NCBI GenBank assembly: GCA_029782145.1
Contig: JAKOVH010000030.1
Coordinates: 551,617 to 615,616 of the forward strand
Direction of reading: 5' to 3'
Length of the DNA: 64,000 nt
Source: Actinomycetes bacterium
GTDB taxonomy: Bacteria > Actinomycetota > Acidimicrobiia > Acidimicrobiales > Acidimicrobilacustridaceae
The notes under the pieces were generated by a model. It did no database searches. It saw only the letters and a list, made by a program, of their open reading frames with translations, and was not told the origin of the DNA. Positions 1-8,650 of this stretch are shown piece by piece (position 1 is the first letter of the stretch; every line of letters starts with the position of its first letter). Both the position numbers and the translations under genes were made by a program.

Positions 1-2
1 CC

Positions 3-683
3 ACGTACATCCTCCGGGTGTGGATGCCGGACCGTCCCGGCGCCCTCGGTGCGCTGGCGAGCCGCATCGGGGCGGTGGGCGGCGACGTCACGGGCATCGA
101 CATCCTCGAACGGGGCGCCGGCCGGGCGGTCGACGAGCTGGTGGTCGAGCTGCCCGATGACGGCGACCACCTCGTCGAGCTCCTCGTGAGCGAGATCCAC
201 CAGGTCGACGGGGTGGACGTCGAGGACATCCGCCCGGCGGCCGAGGCGCTCCACGACCCGCGCCTCGACGCGCTCGAGACCGCCGCCGTGCTTGTCGGCG
301 CCCCCACGCCCGAGGCCGCCATCGGCGAGCTGTGCGCCCACGCCCGGCGCACCGTCGGCGCCGAGTGGTGCACGGTCGTCGACCTCGGGGAGGGCGCCAC
401 GGTCGTCGCCGAGGGCGAGTGCCCGCCGTCGGCGTGGATCGTGGCCTTCGTGGCCGGCAGCCAGAGCTCGGCACGGGTCGCCGACGGCGACGCCGGCCCG
501 GCCGACGTGGCCTGGGCGCCCCTGCCCTCGGCCGGGCTGGCCCTCGTCCTGGGGCGCAACGGCCAGGCGTTCCGGGCCCGCGAGCGGAGGCAGGCGGCGG
601 CGTTGGCCCGCATCGTCGACACCCGGTTTCGTGAGCTGAGAGCGCTCTCGTGCCGGCTCTCGCACCCCTCGATGACCCGGTAG
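3..683 (+). CDS. ACT-domain protein (5' end cut by window)
   Basis: The reading frame is already open at base 3 and runs to TAG at 681-683, so the N-terminus lies outside the window. The first ~50 visible residues (TYILRVWMPDRPGALGALAS...) match the start of an ACT small-molecule-binding domain, with a hydrophobic strand followed by D-x-P-G-A-L and a helix. The remaining ~150 residues look like a degenerate GAF-type sensor fold (…AIGELCAHARRTVGAEWCTVV…), but I see no catalytic motif. A ligand-responsive regulator is plausible. The substrate is unknown, and anything N-terminal (for example a DNA-binding part) cannot be seen. It faces glpK and is separated from it by a bidirectional hairpin. 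Confidence 0.6.
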   Translation, partial: TYILRVWMPDRPGALGALASRIGAVGGDVTGIDILERGAGRAVDELVVELPDDGDHLVELLVSEIHQVDGVDVEDIRPAAEALHDPRLDALETAAVLVGAPTPEAAIGELCAHARRTVGAEWCTVVDLGEGATVVAEGECPPSAWIVAFVAGSQSSARVADGDAGPADVAWAPLPSAGLALVLGRNGQAFRARERRQAAALARIVDTRFRELRALSCRLSHPSMTR

Positions 684-744
684 GCGCGGCGGCGGCATCC
701 CCGACGGTGCACTCGGCGCCCCCTCCGGTGCGCCCGTCGTGCGG

Positions 745-792
745 CCCTCGTGCCGGTCCCGGCGCCTCCGGGCTCCGAGACCGGCACGAGGG
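745..792. terminator. Bidirectional terminator-type hairpin between converging genes
   Basis: Perfect 14-bp inverted repeat: CCCTCGTGCCGGTC at 745-758 and its complement at 779-792, with a 20-nt loop. It lies between the ACT gene (ends 683, plus strand) and glpK (ends 799, minus strand), where one shared terminator would serve both. There is no U-tract, as is common in high-GC actinobacteria. Confidence 0.65.
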
Positions 793-798
793 TCCGTC

Positions 799-2295
799 TC
801 AGCTCTCGTCGGCCCACCGCCGGGCCCGCTCGACGCCGCGCCGCCACCGGGCGTGGGCCGCGTCGGCCCCGGCTCGCCCCGGACCGGGGCGCAGCTCGGC
901 GTCGAGGGCCCAGTTCTCGCTGATGTCGTCGAGCGATCCCCACACGCCCTCGGCCAGCCCGGCGAGGTAGGCGGCGCCGAGGGCCGTGGTGTCGGCCACC
1001 ACGGGCCGGCTGACCGGCACCCCGAGCTGGTCGGCCTGCAGCTGCAGGACCAGGTCGGTGGCGGCGCCGCCGTCGGCTCGCAGCGCGGTGACCCGCAGGC
1101 CGGCGGCCCGCTCGATCGACTCGACCACGTCCCGGGTCTGGAAGGCCATCGCCTCGAGCACGGCCCGGGCGAGGTGGGCGCTGGTGGTGCCGCGGGTGAT
1201 GCCCACGATCGTGCCGCGAGCGTAGGGGTCCCACCACGGGCTGCCGAGGCCGGTGAAGGCGGGGACCACCACCACGCCGTCGGTGTCGGGCACGCTCTCG
1301 GCGAGCGGGCCGACCTCGTCGGCCCGCTCGATGACGCCGAGCCCGTCGCGCAGCCACTGCACGGCCGCGCCGGTGGCGAAGATGGCGCCCTCGTAGGCGT
1401 AGGTGAGCTCCGGCCGGCCGTCGGCGCCCGGGAGCGACCACGCGACCGTCGTCAGCAGCCCGTCGACCGGCTCGGGGCAGGCGGTGCCCACGTTGACCAG
1501 CACGAAGCTGCCCGTGCCGTAGGTGTTCTTGGCCGTGCCGGGAGCGAAGCACGCCTGCCCGAAGAGCGAGGCCTGCTGGTCACCGGCCACGCCGCTCACC
1601 CGGACGCCGGCCCCCAACGGGGAGCTGGCGGAGGTCGTGGCGAACCGGCCGCTGGAGGGCCGCACCTCGGGCAGGACGTGGGCGGGCACGCCGAGCAGGT
1701 CGCACAGCTCGGCGGACCAGGCGCCGGTGCGGATGTCGAACAGCATGGTGCGGCTGGCGTTGGTGGCGTCGGTGGCGTGGACCGCTCCGCCGGTCAGCTT
1801 CCAGAGCAGCCACGAGTCGACGGTGCCGACGGCCACCTCCGGCCCGTGGGGCACGCCCCCTTCGGTGAACAGCCACTCGAGCTTGGTGCCAGAGAAGTAC
1901 GGGTCGAGCACCAGGCCGGTCGTCGCCCGCACGAGCGGCAGGTGCCCGGCGTCGCGCAGCTCGTCGCAGCGGGCGGCGGTGCGCCGGTCCTGCCAGACGA
2001 TGGCCCGGTGCAGGGGCCGGCTCGTCGAGCGGTCCCACGCCACCACGGTCTCGCGCTGGTCGGTGATGCCGAGGGCGGCGACCACCTCGCCCCGGTCGGT
2101 CATGGCCGCGCCCACCTCGGACAGCACCTCGACCACCGCGTCCCAGATCTGCTCGGCGTCGTGCTCCACCCATCCCGGGCGGGGGAAGTGCTGCGGGAAC
2201 TCCCGGTACGCCGACACCACGGAGAGGCCGCGCTGGTCGAAGGCGATGGCCCGCACCCCGGTGGTGCCGGCGTCGACGGCGATCACGACGGCCAT
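799..2295 (-). CDS. glpK: Glycerol kinase
   Basis: 498 aa, the usual GlpK length. It phosphorylates glycerol to sn-glycerol-3-phosphate with ATP in the cytosol (FGGY family). The N-terminal phosphate loop reads VDAGTTGVRA. The glycerol-binding hallmarks are present: QRET near residue 80, then WQDRRT, DPYFSGTK, and GDQQASLFGQ in the second domain. The start is ATG at 2293-2295, with no purine-rich ribosome site in front but a TAGGCT hexamer 9 nt upstream, so the message may be nearly leaderless. No glycerol facilitator or G3P dehydrogenase lies beside it, so it appears to be a single-gene unit divergent from the phosphofructokinase gene. Confidence 0.93.
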   Translation of the reverse strand: MAVVIAVDAGTTGVRAIAFDQRGLSVVSAYREFPQHFPRPGWVEHDAEQIWDAVVEVLSEVGAAMTDRGEVVAALGITDQRETVVAWDRSTSRPLHRAIVWQDRRTAARCDELRDAGHLPLVRATTGLVLDPYFSGTKLEWLFTEGGVPHGPEVAVGTVDSWLLWKLTGGAVHATDATNASRTMLFDIRTGAWSAELCDLLGVPAHVLPEVRPSSGRFATTSASSPLGAGVRVSGVAGDQQASLFGQACFAPGTAKNTYGTGSFVLVNVGTACPEPVDGLLTTVAWSLPGADGRPELTYAYEGAIFATGAAVQWLRDGLGVIERADEVGPLAESVPDTDGVVVVPAFTGLGSPWWDPYARGTIVGITRGTTSAHLARAVLEAMAFQTRDVVESIERAAGLRVTALRADGGAATDLVLQLQADQLGVPVSRPVVADTTALGAAYLAGLAEGVWGSLDDISENWALDAELRPGPGRAGADAAHARWRRGVERARRWADES

Positions 2296-2304
2296 GGGTC
2301 GAGG

Positions 2305-2310
2305 AGCCTA
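2305..2310 (-). promoter_or_regulatory. -10 element of glpK
   Basis: On the minus strand this reads TAGGCT and ends 9 nt before the glpK ATG. It fits the TAnnnT -10 signature seen in front of many genes of the window. No clear -35. Confidence 0.4.
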
Positions 2311-2367
2311 AACGCCGTTCACCCGATGTTCGCGTGGCGAACCGGCGACCCGGCCACCGCTCGTCGC

Positions 2368-2373
2368 TAGGGT
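2368..2373 (+). promoter_or_regulatory. -10 element of the phosphofructokinase gene
   Basis: TAGGGT 38 nt upstream of the ATG at 2412. Transcription from here would give a leader of about 30 nt carrying the GAGGTG ribosome site at 2402-2407. Confidence 0.4.
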
Positions 2374-2411
2374 GGCCGCGTCCGGACCCCGACAGCTCTG
2401 CGAGGTGCTCG

Positions 2412-3449
2412 ATGCGAGTGGCGATGCTCACCGGTGGCGGCGACTGCCCAGGCCTCAACGCCGTCATCCGGGCGGTGGTGCGGCAGGGCGAGCGCACCTA
2501 CGGCGACGAGCTGGTCGGCTTCCTCGACGGCTGGCGGGGCGTCATCGAGGGCGAGACCCGACCGCTCGACGTCAACGCGACCCGGGGCATCCTCGCCCGG
2601 GGCGGCACCATCCTCGGCTCGTCGCGCACCAACCCGTTCAAGATCGAGGGCGGGGTCGACGCCTGCAAGGAGAGCCTCGAGGCGCTCGGCATCGACGTCC
2701 TCGTCGCCATCGGCGGCGAGGACACCCTCGGCGTGGCGAACAAGCTGCACGAGCTCGGCGTGCGGGTCGTGGGCGTGCCCAAGACCATCGACAACGACCT
2801 CTCCGGCACCGAGCTGACCTTCGGCTTCGACACGGCCGTGCAGATCGCCGTCGAGGCCATCGACCGGCTCCACACCACCGCCGAGTCGCACAACCGGGTG
2901 ATGGTGGTCGAGGTCATGGGGCGCCACGCCGGCCACATCGCCACCTGGGCCGGCATCGCCGGCGGCGCCGCCAACATCCTCATCCCCGAGGAGGCGTTCG
3001 ACATCGACGAGGTCTGCGCCACGCTGCGTCACCGCCACGACGAGCTCGGGCGGAACGCGTCGATCGTGGTGGCGGCCGAGGGGGCGGCGCCGAAGGAGGG
3101 CACGATGACCCTCCAGACCGGCGAGGTCGACCAGTTCGGCCACGTCCGGCTGGGCGGCATCGGCCAGCGCCTCGCCGAGGAGATCGAGGGGCGCACCGGC
3201 TACGAGACCCGCCAGACCGTGCTGGGCCACGTGCAGCGAGGCGGCACCCCTACCGCGTTCGACCGCATCCTCGCCACGCGCTTCGGCATCGCCGCCATCG
3301 ACGCGGTGCACGACGAGGCGTTCGGCCAGATGGTGGCCCTCCAGTGCGGCCAGATCGTGCGGGTCCCGCTGTCGGAGGCCGTCGGCACCCTCAAGACCGT
3401 CGACCTCGACCTCTACCACGGCGTCGCCGAGCGCTTCTTCGCCGGCTGA
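2412..3449 (+). CDS. pfp: 6-phosphofructokinase, predicted PPi-dependent type
   Basis: 345 aa, group III PFK length. The ATG at 2412 follows GAGGTG with good spacing; the frame is open further upstream, but GGGDCPGLN falls at the usual N-terminal position (residues 8-16) only with this start. The catalytic TIDND motif is at 126-130. The two positions that separate donor use are D104 (GGEDT, 101-105) and K124 (PKTIDND). In this family Asp104/Lys124 go with pyrophosphate, as in the Amycolatopsis PPi-PFK, while Gly104 goes with ATP. So it is predicted to interconvert fructose-6-P + PPi and fructose-1,6-bisP + Pi reversibly. Donor specificity is inferred from these residues, not shown. Confidence 0.88.
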   Translation: MRVAMLTGGGDCPGLNAVIRAVVRQGERTYGDELVGFLDGWRGVIEGETRPLDVNATRGILARGGTILGSSRTNPFKIEGGVDACKESLEALGIDVLVAIGGEDTLGVANKLHELGVRVVGVPKTIDNDLSGTELTFGFDTAVQIAVEAIDRLHTTAESHNRVMVVEVMGRHAGHIATWAGIAGGAANILIPEEAFDIDEVCATLRHRHDELGRNASIVVAAEGAAPKEGTMTLQTGEVDQFGHVRLGGIGQRLAEEIEGRTGYETRQTVLGHVQRGGTPTAFDRILATRFGIAAIDAVHDEAFGQMVALQCGQIVRVPLSEAVGTLKTVDLDLYHGVAERFFAG

Positions 3450-3500
3450 CCAATCGTTCCTGCGTGCAGGGACCGGCGGCTTTCCGCGAGGGTGGGGGCC

Positions 3501-4736
3501 ATGAGCATCGACTTCAGCCTCAGCCCGGAGCTCGAGGAGCTGCGCGGCCGCGTCCGCGCCTTCGTCGACGACGTCGTGCGCCCCACCGAGCAGCGCATCG
3601 AGGCCGACAAGCTCGAGCAGACCGACCGGGCGGCCTACCGCTCCGAGCTGATCGGGCTGCGAAAGCAGGCGCACGCCGCCGGGCTGTGGCTGCCCCACAT
3701 GCCGGCCGAGTGGGGCGGCATGGGCCTCGGGCACGTGCAGCTCGCCATGGTGCAGGCCGAGGCGGCCCGCACCCGCCTGGGCCCGTGGGTGCTGAACTGT
3801 CAGGCGCCCGACGAGGGCAACATGCACACGCTGCTGCACTGGGGCACCGAGGAGCAGAAGGAGCGCTACCTGCGCCCGCTGTGCGAGGGCCGGGCGTGGT
3901 CGTGCTTCGCCATGACCGAGCCCGAGGTCGCCGGCTCGGACCCCACCCTGATCCGCACCCACGGCATCGAGGACGGCGAGGAGTGGGTGCTCAACGGGCA
4001 CAAGTGGTTCATCTCCAACGCCCACCGGGCGAACTTCGCCATCCTCGTCGCCCGCACCGAGGACGACCCCGACCTGCCCCAGGCGGCCAACACCGCGTTC
4101 ATCGTCGAGCTGCCGGCGGAGGGCTGGACCGAGGTCCGCCAGATCGAGACCATGCACGGCGCCACCGGCCACTCCGAGATCCTCATCGAGGACCTGCGGG
4201 TGCCCGCCGCCAACCTGCTCGGGGGACGGGGCAACGGCCACCGGCTGGGCCAGTACCGCCTGGGCCCGGCTCGGCTGGCCCACTGCATGCGCTGGATCGC
4301 CCAGGCCGAGGTCGCCCTCGACATGATGGTCGACCGGTCGCTGAACCGGTTCTCCCACGGGTCGGTCCTGGCCGAGAAGCAGGGCGTGCAGTGGATGATC
4401 GCCGACTCCGCCATGGAGCTCTACCAGTGCAAGCTCATGGTGCTGCACGCCGCCTACAAGATCGACCGGGGCGACGACTTCACCGCCGAGGTCAGCATGG
4501 CCAAGCACTTCGTGGCCAACTCCTTGAACCGCATCATCGACCGGTCGATCCAGGTCCACGGCGCCCTCGGCTACTCGACCGACACGCCGCTGGCGCACAT
4601 GTACCAGCAGGCTCGCTGGGCCCGCTTCGCCGACGGCGCCGACGAGATCCACCAGATGCGCATCGCCCAGCGCACCATCGACGCCTACCGCGACACCGGC
4701 AGCACCCGGCGGGCCACCGGTGACCTGCCGCTGTAG
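3501..4736 (+). CDS. Acyl-CoA dehydrogenase family protein
   Basis: 411 aa FAD-dependent acyl-CoA dehydrogenase. It has the three-part ACAD layout: N-terminal helices (SPELEELRGRVRAFVDDVVRP), the middle beta domain with CFAMTEPEVAGSDPT and WFISNAHRANFAILVART, and the C-terminal helical domain ending in IQVHGALGYSTDTPLAHMYQ and ADGADEIHQMRIAQ. It would oxidise an acyl-CoA at the alpha-beta carbons and pass electrons to ETF; chain length cannot be read from sequence. ATG 3501 is preferred over the in-frame GTG at 3492 because GAGGG lies 8-12 nt before it. The stop abuts the start of the acyl-CoA ligase gene, so the two are co-translated. Confidence 0.9.
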   Translation: MSIDFSLSPELEELRGRVRAFVDDVVRPTEQRIEADKLEQTDRAAYRSELIGLRKQAHAAGLWLPHMPAEWGGMGLGHVQLAMVQAEAARTRLGPWVLNCQAPDEGNMHTLLHWGTEEQKERYLRPLCEGRAWSCFAMTEPEVAGSDPTLIRTHGIEDGEEWVLNGHKWFISNAHRANFAILVARTEDDPDLPQAANTAFIVELPAEGWTEVRQIETMHGATGHSEILIEDLRVPAANLLGGRGNGHRLGQYRLGPARLAHCMRWIAQAEVALDMMVDRSLNRFSHGSVLAEKQGVQWMIADSAMELYQCKLMVLHAAYKIDRGDDFTAEVSMAKHFVANSLNRIIDRSIQVHGALGYSTDTPLAHMYQQARWARFADGADEIHQMRIAQRTIDAYRDTGSTRRATGDLPL

Positions 4737-6068
4737 ATGGCCGAGCTGCTCACCGCCGCCGCCTCGGAGGACATGCAGCGCCGCACCGCCGGCTCCCTCG
4801 CCGCCCGGGGCATCGGGGCCGGGGAGCGGATCGCCGTGCTCACGTCGGGCAGCGGCGCCATGCTCTCGGCCGTCCTCGGCGCGCTGCGGGTCGGGGTGGT
4901 GCCGGTGCCGCTGAACCCGGCGCTGCTCGACGAGGAGCGCCAGCTCCTGCTCGACGACGCCGAGCCGGCTCTGCTGGTCGACGAGGCGGTGCTGGCCGAG
5001 CTGGTCGCCGGGCCGCCCGCGGACCTGGCCCCCGCGCCGCTCGCCCGGCCGATGCACTACACGTCGGGCACCACGGGCCGGCCCAAGGGGGTGTGGTCCG
5101 GCGTGCTGAGCGAGGCCGACGGGGTGGCCCTCGCAGCCGAGGAGGCCGAGCTGTGGGGGTTCGCCCCCGACGACGTGCACCTGGTGTGCTCGCCGCTGCA
5201 CCACTCGGCGCCCATCCGCTTCGGCGGCGGCACCCTGCTCGCCGGCGGCTCGGTGGTGATCCTCGGCCGGTTCGACGCCGCCCGTGCCGTGGAGGCCATC
5301 GCCGAGCACCGACCCACCTCGGCGTTCATGGTGCCCGCCCACCTGCAGCGGCTGTTCGCGCTGGTGGACGAGCGGCGCAGCGGGCCCGACCTGTCGTCGT
5401 TCCGCCTGCTCGCCCACGCCGGCGCACCCTGCCCCGGACCGCTCAAGCGGCGCGCCGTCGACGCCTTCCCCGCCGGTTCGGTGTGGGAGTTCTACGGCTC
5501 GACCGAGGGCCAGTTCACCGCCTGCTCGAGCGTCGACTGGGAGCGCCATCCCGGCACGGTGGGGCGGGCCCGCCCGCACCGGCAGCTGTCGGTCGACGAC
5601 GACGTCATCTGGTGCGAGGTGCCCGCCTACGCCCGGTTCGAGTACTGGCGCGACCCGGTGCGCACGGCGGCGGCCTGGCGGGGTGACGCCTTCACCGTGG
5701 GCGACCTCGGGCGCCTCGACGACGAGGGGTTCCTCTACCTCGACGGCCGCCGCGACGACCTCATCATCACCGGCGGGGTCAACGTCTACCCGGTGGAGGT
5801 CGAGCACGTGCTGGTCCACGCGCCGGGGGTGCGCGAGGCGGCGGTGTTCGGCGTCGACGACGAGCGGTGGGGCCAGCGGGTGTGCGCCGCCGTGGTCGGC
5901 GACGCGTCGCCCGAGGCGGTGAAGGCCCACGCCCGGGCCCACCTGGCCGCCCACAAGTGCCCCAAGGACGTGTTCGTGGTGGCCGAGCTGCCCCACACCA
6001 GCACCGGCAAGCTGCAGCGCCTCGCCCTGGGCCCGATGCTCGGGCTCGAGCGACCGGGCTCCGCCTGA
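4737..6068 (+). CDS. AMP-forming acyl-CoA synthetase, short form
   Basis: 443 aa member of the ANL adenylating superfamily. The phosphate-binding loop YTSGTTGRPKG is near residues 108-118, followed by YGSTEGQ, GDLGRLDDEGFLYLDGRRDD and the C-terminal catalytic lysine region TSTGKLQRL. It would activate a carboxylic acid to acyl-AMP and then acyl-CoA, supplying the neighbouring dehydrogenase. The usual ~80-100 N-terminal residues before the loop are shortened, so it is below the normal 500-550 aa. The ATG directly follows the TAG of the dehydrogenase with no gap and no extra ribosome site. Substrate unknown. Confidence 0.85.
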   Translation: MAELLTAAASEDMQRRTAGSLAARGIGAGERIAVLTSGSGAMLSAVLGALRVGVVPVPLNPALLDEERQLLLDDAEPALLVDEAVLAELVAGPPADLAPAPLARPMHYTSGTTGRPKGVWSGVLSEADGVALAAEEAELWGFAPDDVHLVCSPLHHSAPIRFGGGTLLAGGSVVILGRFDAARAVEAIAEHRPTSAFMVPAHLQRLFALVDERRSGPDLSSFRLLAHAGAPCPGPLKRRAVDAFPAGSVWEFYGSTEGQFTACSSVDWERHPGTVGRARPHRQLSVDDDVIWCEVPAYARFEYWRDPVRTAAAWRGDAFTVGDLGRLDDEGFLYLDGRRDDLIITGGVNVYPVEVEHVLVHAPGVREAAVFGVDDERWGQRVCAAVVGDASPEAVKAHARAHLAAHKCPKDVFVVAELPHTSTGKLQRLALGPMLGLERPGSA

Positions 6069-6076
6069 GCGGCCGC

Positions 6077-6268
6077 TCAGCTCCCGGTGATCGTCGTGCC
6101 GGGGTCGCTGGTGAGCTCCGGCGGCAGGACCTCCCGCGAGATCTGCCGGGGCTGGGGGTCGTCCTTGATGCCGCACGAGGCCAGCGGCGCGCACGCTCCC
6201 AGCGCCACGAGCGACGCCACGGCCATCGCCCGCCGCCCGTGGCGTCCCTGCCGGGGCCGCCGCCTCAT
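6077..6268 (-). CDS. Tiny lipoprotein in the LpqB position of the mtrAB operon
   Basis: 63 aa. An Arg-rich start, a hydrophobic segment (AMAVASLVALGA) and two possible lipoboxes, LGAC (Cys26) and LASC (Cys32), mark a lipid-anchored exported protein. After Cys32 only ~31 residues follow (GIKDDPQPRQISREVLPPEL…), which resemble the first mature residues of LpqB/GerMN lipoproteins. In actinobacteria mtrA-mtrB is normally followed by lpqB, a ~580-aa lipoprotein with GerMN and propeller domains. Here the gene stops where those domains should begin. The ATG overlaps the mtrB stop by 4 nt, so it is coupled to the kinase. It could be a remnant or a minimal functional partner; I cannot decide. Confidence 0.65.
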   Translation of the reverse strand: MRRRPRQGRHGRRAMAVASLVALGACAPLASCGIKDDPQPRQISREVLPPELTSDPGTTITGS

Positions 6269-7809
6269 GCGGTGACCTCCACCATCGGCTCCTCCTTCGG
6301 TGCCTCGACGATCGGCAGCTCCACCACGAAGCGGGCGCCTCGCTCGCCGTCGCGCCGGTCCTCGACCCACACCCGCCCGCCGTGGAGCCGCACGTGCTCG
6401 TCGACGAGCGCCAGGCCGAGGCCCACGCCGGTGTCGGCCGCCCGGTTGCCGCCCTCGCTGCCCCGGGAGAAGCGGTCGAAGATGATGTCGCGCTCGTCCT
6501 CGGGCACGCCGTTGCCGCGGTCCTCGACGGCGATCCGCACGTGGGCGTCGACCCGCTCGACGGTGACCGCAGTGGCCCCGCCCGCGTAGCGCTCGGCGTT
6601 GTCGAGCAGGTTGGCGATGACCCGCCCGAAGCGGCGCTTGTCGACCCGCACGACCACGTCGCCCACGTCGGGGTCGTAGCGCACGGGCACGCCGCCGCCG
6701 CCGAGCACGCTCACCGCCTGGATGACCATCTCGGCGACCAGCACCTCCTCGAGGTGCAGCTTGATGGCGCCCACGTCGAAGCGGGAGATCTCCAGCAGGT
6801 CCTCGACCAGCTGCTGGAGGCGGTCGACGTCGGCCGACAGCAGCACCAGCGCCGTGCGGGCCCGCTCCGGCATCTCCTCGCGCGAGTTCTCCAGGACCTC
6901 GACGGTGGCGGCCAGGGTCATGAGCGGCGAGCGCAGCTCGTGGCTCACCTCCGACGCGAACCGGGCGTCGCGCTCGAGGCGGTTCTCGAGCGCCTCGGCC
7001 ATCTCGTTGAACGGGGCGGCGATCAGGTCGAGGTCCGGGTCGCCGCCGACGGGGAGGCGGGTGTCGAGCCGGCCGCTGGCGATGGCCTCGGCCGCCTGGC
7101 CCACGTCGAGCAGGGGAGCGAACACCCGGCGGCTGGCCCAGTACCCGACCAGGCCGCCGGCGAGGCTGGTCAGCGCCGACGCGCCGAGCAGCGAGATGGC
7201 GAGCCCGTCGAGGGTGCGCTGGAGGTCGGCCAGCGAGACGCCCTCGTAGTACTCGGCGGACAGGCTCGGGATGGAGACGCCGGTGATGAGGTAGGGCCGG
7301 CCCTCGTAGGTGGTGCGCATCTGCGCCGGCTGGCCCTCCTCGACCGTCCGCTGGAGGGTGGCGGGCACCGCCCGCTCGCCGAACTGCGCGGTGGGGGCGT
7401 ACCACTGGCCCTGGTAGTGCAGCACGGGCAGCGCGCCCTCCGGGGTGGGCAGCTCCTTGAGCAGCTGGTCGACCCCGGCCGAGTCGGCGGCCTCGGGCAG
7501 CTGGGCGGCGAGGCGCGAGGCGTTGGCGACGGTGCGGGTCACCGCGGACTGCTCGCGCTGGCTCACGAGGTTCTCCCGGGTGAGGCCGAACGTCACGATC
7601 GACATCACCGCGGAGAGCAGGGCGGCCCCGAGGCCGAAGGTCAGCGTGAGGCGCCACCGCAACCCGATCCGGCGCCGCACGGGCGCGGTGATGCGGGCCC
7701 GCCGGCGGCGGCGGGTGCGGGCCTGCACCGGTCGGACCTCCGTGGGTGCCGAGGTGACCGGTCGGGCCTCGGGGACCGTGGCGGGGGCCGCCTTGCCGTC
7801 GGTTGCCAC
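6265..7809 (-). CDS. mtrB: MtrB-like sensor histidine kinase
   Basis: 514 aa. A basic N-terminal tail (residues 1-50) is followed by a first TM helix (LTLTFGLGAALLSAVMSIVTF), an extracytoplasmic region of ~140 residues, and a second TM helix (LLGASALTSLAGGLVGYW). Then come a HAMP linker, the HisKA box SEVSHELRSPLMTL with phospho-acceptor His290, and the ATPase domain with N (NLLDNAERYAG), G1 (VEDRGNGVPE) and G2 (DTGVGLGLALVDEH) boxes. Together with the adjacent response regulator and a lipoprotein gene it matches the actinobacterial MtrA-MtrB-LpqB system, which coordinates cell-wall turnover, division and osmotic response. The GTG start lies 4 nt after the mtrA stop. Confidence 0.88.
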   Translation of the reverse strand: MATDGKAAPATVPEARPVTSAPTEVRPVQARTRRRRRARITAPVRRRIGLRWRLTLTFGLGAALLSAVMSIVTFGLTRENLVSQREQSAVTRTVANASRLAAQLPEAADSAGVDQLLKELPTPEGALPVLHYQGQWYAPTAQFGERAVPATLQRTVEEGQPAQMRTTYEGRPYLITGVSIPSLSAEYYEGVSLADLQRTLDGLAISLLGASALTSLAGGLVGYWASRRVFAPLLDVGQAAEAIASGRLDTRLPVGGDPDLDLIAAPFNEMAEALENRLERDARFASEVSHELRSPLMTLAATVEVLENSREEMPERARTALVLLSADVDRLQQLVEDLLEISRFDVGAIKLHLEEVLVAEMVIQAVSVLGGGGVPVRYDPDVGDVVVRVDKRRFGRVIANLLDNAERYAGGATAVTVERVDAHVRIAVEDRGNGVPEDERDIIFDRFSRGSEGGNRAADTGVGLGLALVDEHVRLHGGRVWVEDRRDGERGARFVVELPIVEAPKEEPMVEVTA

Positions 7810-7813
7810 CGTC

Positions 7814-8494
7814 CTACTGCTGCAGCTTGTACCCGAGGCCCCGCACGGTCACCACGTGGCGGGGGTTGGCCGGGTCGGCCTCGACCTTCATGCGGAGGCG
7901 ACGCACGTGGACGTCGACGAGGCGACCGTCGCCGAAGTACCCGTAGCCCCAGACCCGCTCGAGCAGCACCTCGCGGCTGAACACCCGGCCCGGGCTCGAG
8001 GCCAGCTCCACGAGGAGCCGGAACTCGGTCTTGGTGAGGTGGACCTCCTTGCCGTCGCGCAGGACCACGCCCTCGTCGGGGATGATCTCCAGGTCGCCGA
8101 AGCGCAGGTGGGTGACGGTGGGGTCCGCGGTGCGAGCCCGCCGGAGCAGGGCCCGGATCCGGGCCGACAGCTCCTTGGGGGCGAACGGCTTGGTGAGGTA
8201 GTCGTCGGCGCCGGCCTCGAGCCCGGCGACGACGTCGTGGGTGTCGGCCCGGGCCGTCACCATCACGATCGGGACGTCGCTGGCCCGCCGGATGGAGCGG
8301 CACACGTCGAAGCCGTCGATGCCCGGGAGCATGATGTCGATGAGCACCACGTCGGCCGGGTTGCGGGTGAACGCCTGCAGCGCCTCCTCGCCGTTGTCGG
8401 CCTCCTCGACGACCCAGCCCTCGTCCTCCAGCGCCATCTTCACGGCGGTGCGGATGCGCTCGTCGTCCTCCACGGTCAGGATGCGGGTGCCCAT
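7814..8494 (-). CDS. mtrA: MtrA-like OmpR-family response regulator
   Basis: 226 aa, exactly the MtrA/OmpR size. The receiver domain has acidic D10/D11, phospho-acceptor Asp53 (VVLIDIMLPG) and Lys102 (YLTKPF). The C-terminal winged helix ends VDVHVRRLRMKVEADPANPRHVVTVRGLGYKL, the recognition-helix region of this family. First gene of the mtrA-mtrB-lipoprotein operon on the minus strand. The ATG at 8492-8494 is the only start that gives a proper receiver N-terminus (MGTRILTVEDDERIR). In related bacteria MtrA controls cell-wall hydrolases, dnaA and division genes. Whether it binds near the dcw cluster of this window cannot be read here. Confidence 0.9.
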   Translation of the reverse strand: MGTRILTVEDDERIRTAVKMALEDEGWVVEEADNGEEALQAFTRNPADVVLIDIMLPGIDGFDVCRSIRRASDVPIVMVTARADTHDVVAGLEAGADDYLTKPFAPKELSARIRALLRRARTADPTVTHLRFGDLEIIPDEGVVLRDGKEVHLTKTEFRLLVELASSPGRVFSREVLLERVWGYGYFGDGRLVDVHVRRLRMKVEADPANPRHVVTVRGLGYKLQQ

Positions 8495-8650
8495 AGCGAC
8501 ACCAATGGTGCCCGATCCGGCAGGGCCCGCGCGCCGTTCGGGAGCCCGGACCCCGGCGCGCACGCGTCGCGCGGTCGGGGGGTCCCACCCCGTGGTCGTG
8601 TCGTGGGCAAACATTTGAGTCCGGCGCCGCGATGGTCGATCACCTGTGAC

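Noticed and set aside
2367..6194. Continuous 1,275-codon open frame on the minus strand
   Set aside because: Antisense to pfp, the acyl-CoA dehydrogenase and the ligase, all with clear domains. Its translation has no recognisable domain and is Gly/Val/His/Asp-rich, as GC-rich antisense shadows are.
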